64,000 nt of DNA from Tenebrio molitor (lineage: Eukaryota; Arthropoda; Insecta; Coleoptera; Tenebrionidae): positions 1,364,001 to 1,428,000 of the forward strand of contig NC_091054.1 in assembly GCF_963966145.1 (NCBI RefSeq), written 5' to 3'. Positions 60,714-64,000 of the stretch are shown piece after piece (within the stretch, counting starts at the first letter, position 1; each line of letters opens with the position of its first letter). The notes under the pieces are model-generated. The model had not been told where the DNA came from and did no database searches. It worked only from the letters and a program-made list of their open reading frames with translations. Made by a program: the position numbers and the translations under genes.

Positions 60714-61842
60714 TCATGGCGCGGATGGACGAATGAGAGTGGTCGGTGTTGGGGTTGTTTATGACGGTTAAGGGAAGTTTTCGCGGCTAAGGCGAGGGGG
60801 CCGAGCCCCCTAATCCAGCATCACGATTTTCGGCGACAGTCACAAGGTAATCATTATTTTACACAGTTTATTATTACATCGATGTGGTACCTATCCCGGG
60901 GGAAAAGTTTCGAAAAGTTTAAATTATCATTATTATTATTTAATCCTTAAAAATATTTAAAATGATGAAATGTTTTTCAAAAATAAAAAAAATGTATCGC
61001 AAATATCTAATTTTTTTTTTTTGTAATATTGCCAAAATAATTTTCTTTTTCCAAAATTAATTACTTATAAATTATTTATGTTTATCTTTAATTAAAAAAT
61101 GAACTTTTTTTTCAGTTCTTCAATTTTGGAAATTTTTATTGTCACACTTGTCATTTTTATTATTTTATGTGGAACACCTATATATTTTTACACTTTAATA
61201 ATAAATATGTATTAAGTGAGAAGGCATTTTGCTATTGGTTAGAAATTTATTTTGGAACTACTGTTTTGACATTTCGATTTTACAATATCCTTTGATTTTT
61301 TCTAAGAAAAACTGTACTAAAATAAATTATTCTATTCTTTTTTGAATATTTTTAAAGTGGATGATAAAAGTGCAATAACAAAAAATATCTGATTTTTTGC
61401 AGAATTCAGGTAGAAATTATTTGTGAAGATATTAACAAATGTAATAAGTGTAATTATAACATATTTTCTACTGGCCAATAGGGAAAAAATAATAATACAC
61501 AGTGTTCTTTTTAAAATAGTAAACTTACTGACGTTTCCCTCGATTTTCCCAGCCTTGTAAGTTAGTCTAGGATTCTACTAGGCTCTATATTTTTTATTTC
61601 ATACTTTGTTTAATTTTAATTTTCATTTCACTTTAAAAATAACAATCCATTTAATGTTTCTCATTTATTTGTCCCAAATAAAAAATCTTTCTTTTGGCGA
61701 TTTTATTATCTTCATTTAAGAATTCTAAAAAGATGATTTAGATTGTTTTTGAAAAACCTACGGTTAGAATAGGAAAAAAAAACATGGTGAAAAAACTGCA
61801 CCAGATAAACAGGACTGAATTGTTTTCAATTCAAGAAGAAAG
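60714..61842. other. AT-rich intergenic, nothing recognised
   Basis: Very AT-rich from 60880 onward, with T- and A-runs. A small hairpin AGGGGGC/GCCCCCT lies at about 60796-60812. No gene seen. Confidence 0.5.
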
Positions 61843-62112
61843 TTGTTTAAAAAAAATGATGAAATTGATGATAAACTATTCATCGCTAAAGTGAAACATT
61901 TTCGCTTCTCAAACTTCTTAATCAGATTAATAAATTTGTACTTTGCTGGCAGTACTTTGTTTGTGAAGGTGGAAGGATATGTGTCCGCATTGATGAACGG
62001 TGTTCCGCCGGGAACCGTTCATGGACCCCTGTTTTGCAGTAAATCTCATATTACAAAAATGGTGTACTTATCACGGTTACTATCCCAAATTGATCGACGA
62101 ATTCTGCTGTAG
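61843..62112 (+). pseudogene. Non-LTR retrotransposon reverse-transcriptase fragment
   Basis: The frame reads KVKHFRFSNFLIRLINLYFA, then KVEGYVSALMNGVPPGTVHG and PLF. This is the palm-region motif of jockey-type non-LTR reverse transcriptases: a helix with L-I-x-L-I-x-x-Y, a K-V-x-G-x-x-S strand, then GVPQGSVLGPLLF. Gln-to-Pro and other changes in that motif, loss of similarity after PLF and the absence of the YADD box show a decayed 5'/3'-truncated copy. The true homologous part is about 61870-62035. Confidence 0.7.
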
Positions 62113-64000
62113 AATGTCTTACAAAAACCCTCCAGCTGAGCAAGTGCCTTGAATGCGTACTGCAAAAACTCTACAACTTGCTTCGCCTTTTTCGATACTA
62201 CTCATTCCCCTCGTAAAATAGTGCATTGATTTATTCGCTAAAAGTATTGTCAGAGAAACACTCTAACTGTCAGTGAAAACCTCATGAAAATATGTTTAGT
62301 AGTTTCTTATTTCTAAGAAAACAAGTGTGACATACATAGATATTGTCCTTTTATAACGTATTAAGATGGAAATCATAGAATGAAAAAAAATGAAAGAACA
62401 TTTTAATGCCAATTAGAAGTAGAGACATAGTTTCTAATCATTTTTGATTTTTTTTTAATTTTGAACACTGCAAATAAAATTGAAAATTTCATTTTTACTA
62501 AACTTTGAAACCTGTAAAATTTATTGCAAAATTATTATCGTTTTTGCAAATTGTAGAATTTTTTGTTCTCTACAAGAGCAGGCATCCTGGTTTTTTGTTA
62601 TAACTTTTATTGTTTATAAAAACAAATGAAAAATCACAAATTTCTACCTGTTTACTTAACTGAAGGGGTGAAAAATAAAAAAAAGACAATTAGGAATTTT
62701 CTATTTGAATGGTTGTGAAAATGAAGCAGACAATTTGCGATTTCGGCTACAGCTGGTGGCGCCACTGTTGAGACCGTTGAGAACTTGCAAATCATACTCC
62801 CGCTCGATCCGACTTATGTCTGTGTATTGTTTTCTAAAATAATTTGTTGTGAATTTGCGGTTTTTGTGATAAATATAAAACATTTTAAAACATAACCTTA
62901 AAATACAAGCATGCTTCTGGTTCGTTTTTTCGCCAAAAACGCAACAATTTGTTTTATCGATCTTATTTTTACTCATTTTTACACACAAGCCACCGGCTTG
63001 AGTATGTCTTATAATTAGTTCGTACAGTTCACACCAGATGTCTCACTGATATCTGGAATCGCCAGTAATCTGTGAAAAAACCGGATATCTGACGCAACTT
63101 GTACGTTTACAGTTTTTTTATACAAATTGTCTAGTTTTAAAAACCTAGTTTCTGCATAAATTTTAACCACCCTGAAATCTACACTGCGCGCTAAAATCTC
63201 CCTCTTGTTAAAAGATTCAAATAAAGCTGGGAATGAATCGATCCAACCGCCAAGAAGCCGCATCTCTCCATTAAACCCTCTAGATTATAACGAGCGAACC
63301 CATACGGGTCTTATTAAATTTATAAATAAGAAGCGATATGTCTTTATCAAATCATCATGATATTAGTATTTGACACACTAATTTAAATGTTATTTTCGTC
63401 AATCGAATAATCGAATTACAAGACGAAAGACTGCTTTTAGAATGCGCACCAACACATCACACATCGTTAAGGCACTTAACACACATACAAAAAAAAAACA
63501 CACGCACACACAAAATTAAAATGAGCACCAGTATAAAGTACTGCTAATTGAGTTAATTCGTCTCATTAAGGAGCGCGTTACATTTTATTAAATTGTACCT
63601 AATAAGTGCAGATGTTCTCGAATTCTCGGTATGTTTTCGAATTCGTTTCGGTTTTTTTTTTGTTTTTTTGTTCCCGGACGAATATGTGGGCGCCGACTAT
63701 ACCAACTGCCTAAGTAGCAAGATCCATCATCTGTCCAATAAAGCGATATGAAGAGTTGATTGTTTTCATGATTTCTATTAGTGACTCTAATAACAACAAT
63801 CGTCGAAAGGCCTGACCAGCTTGATTTTATTAAACATTGTGATTTAGAGCGAATTGATTGATCCGTGACGAGTTTCGGTGGTCCTTCGTGCCGGATTATC
63901 GTTTTAAATCTTTGTGACGCTTCGCAATTGAGTTTGCACTTAATTCACACCAGGCAGGATGTGTCTTATTAGCGATATGTCATATCCACAAACCTAATTG
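62113..64000. other. Intergenic, no supported gene
   Basis: Two minus frames (62701-62988, 95 codons; 63015-63263, 82 codons) match nothing I recognise and I leave them uncalled. A simple CA-type repeat lies at 63479-63515. The last 450 bp are less AT-rich and unique-looking, possibly regulatory. Confidence 0.4.
63479..63515. repeat. CA-type simple repeat
   Basis: ACACACATAC, an A-run, then ACACACGCACACACA. Short and interrupted. Confidence 0.7.

Overview
The window is eukaryotic nuclear DNA, most likely from an insect and plausibly a beetle (inference). The evidence is a spliced gene with 46 and 49 bp introns, many short inverted-repeat elements with insect-style ends (ACAGGGTGTC), a DUF4817-like transposon fragment and a non-LTR reverse-transcriptase scrap. 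Protein-coding content is sparse: one gene model can be built with confidence.

Layout. (1) 1-9.2 kb: AT-rich intergenic DNA with several foldback or MITE-like elements (5832-6340, 6733-6936, 7657-7857, 7861-8217), then a 95-codon orphan ORF (9191-9478). (2) 9.48-45.24 kb: one head-to-tail satellite array of 110 monomers of about 325 bp, filling 56% of the window. It is organised into local higher-order repeats of 3, 6, 7 and 8 monomers. Each monomer carries the same 65-codon reading frame, intact in 92 of 110 by my count, but variation is not concentrated at third codon positions, so homogenisation explains the frame better than protein selection. (3) 45.4-48.7 kb, all on the minus strand: a SOCS-box-like/ankyrin-type C-terminal fragment; a complete 3-exon gene for a degenerate HCN/CNG-family channel (523 aa, no GYG pore filter); a truncated tandem duplicate of that gene; and an ankyrin-like fragment with an in-frame stop. 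(4) 48.7-55.6 kb: a cluster of TIR elements, including a 446 bp element with perfect 33 bp TIRs and a 1.1 kb element with roughly 90 bp TIRs that encodes a DUF4817-like helix-turn-helix piece; then a purine-rich repeat. (5) 55.6-64 kb: mostly unique DNA with GC-richer islands, homeodomain-type TAATTA cores and small hairpins (possible regulatory DNA), an M-less 115-codon open frame on the minus strand and a reverse-transcriptase fragment.

No operon-like or pathway relation exists between genes here. The channel locus sits about 1 kb from the edge of the satellite and is surrounded by broken duplicates and transposon debris, consistent with a fast-turnover region. The most notable objects are the ORF-bearing satellite with its changing higher-order periods and the filter-less HCN-like channel with its decayed tandem copy.
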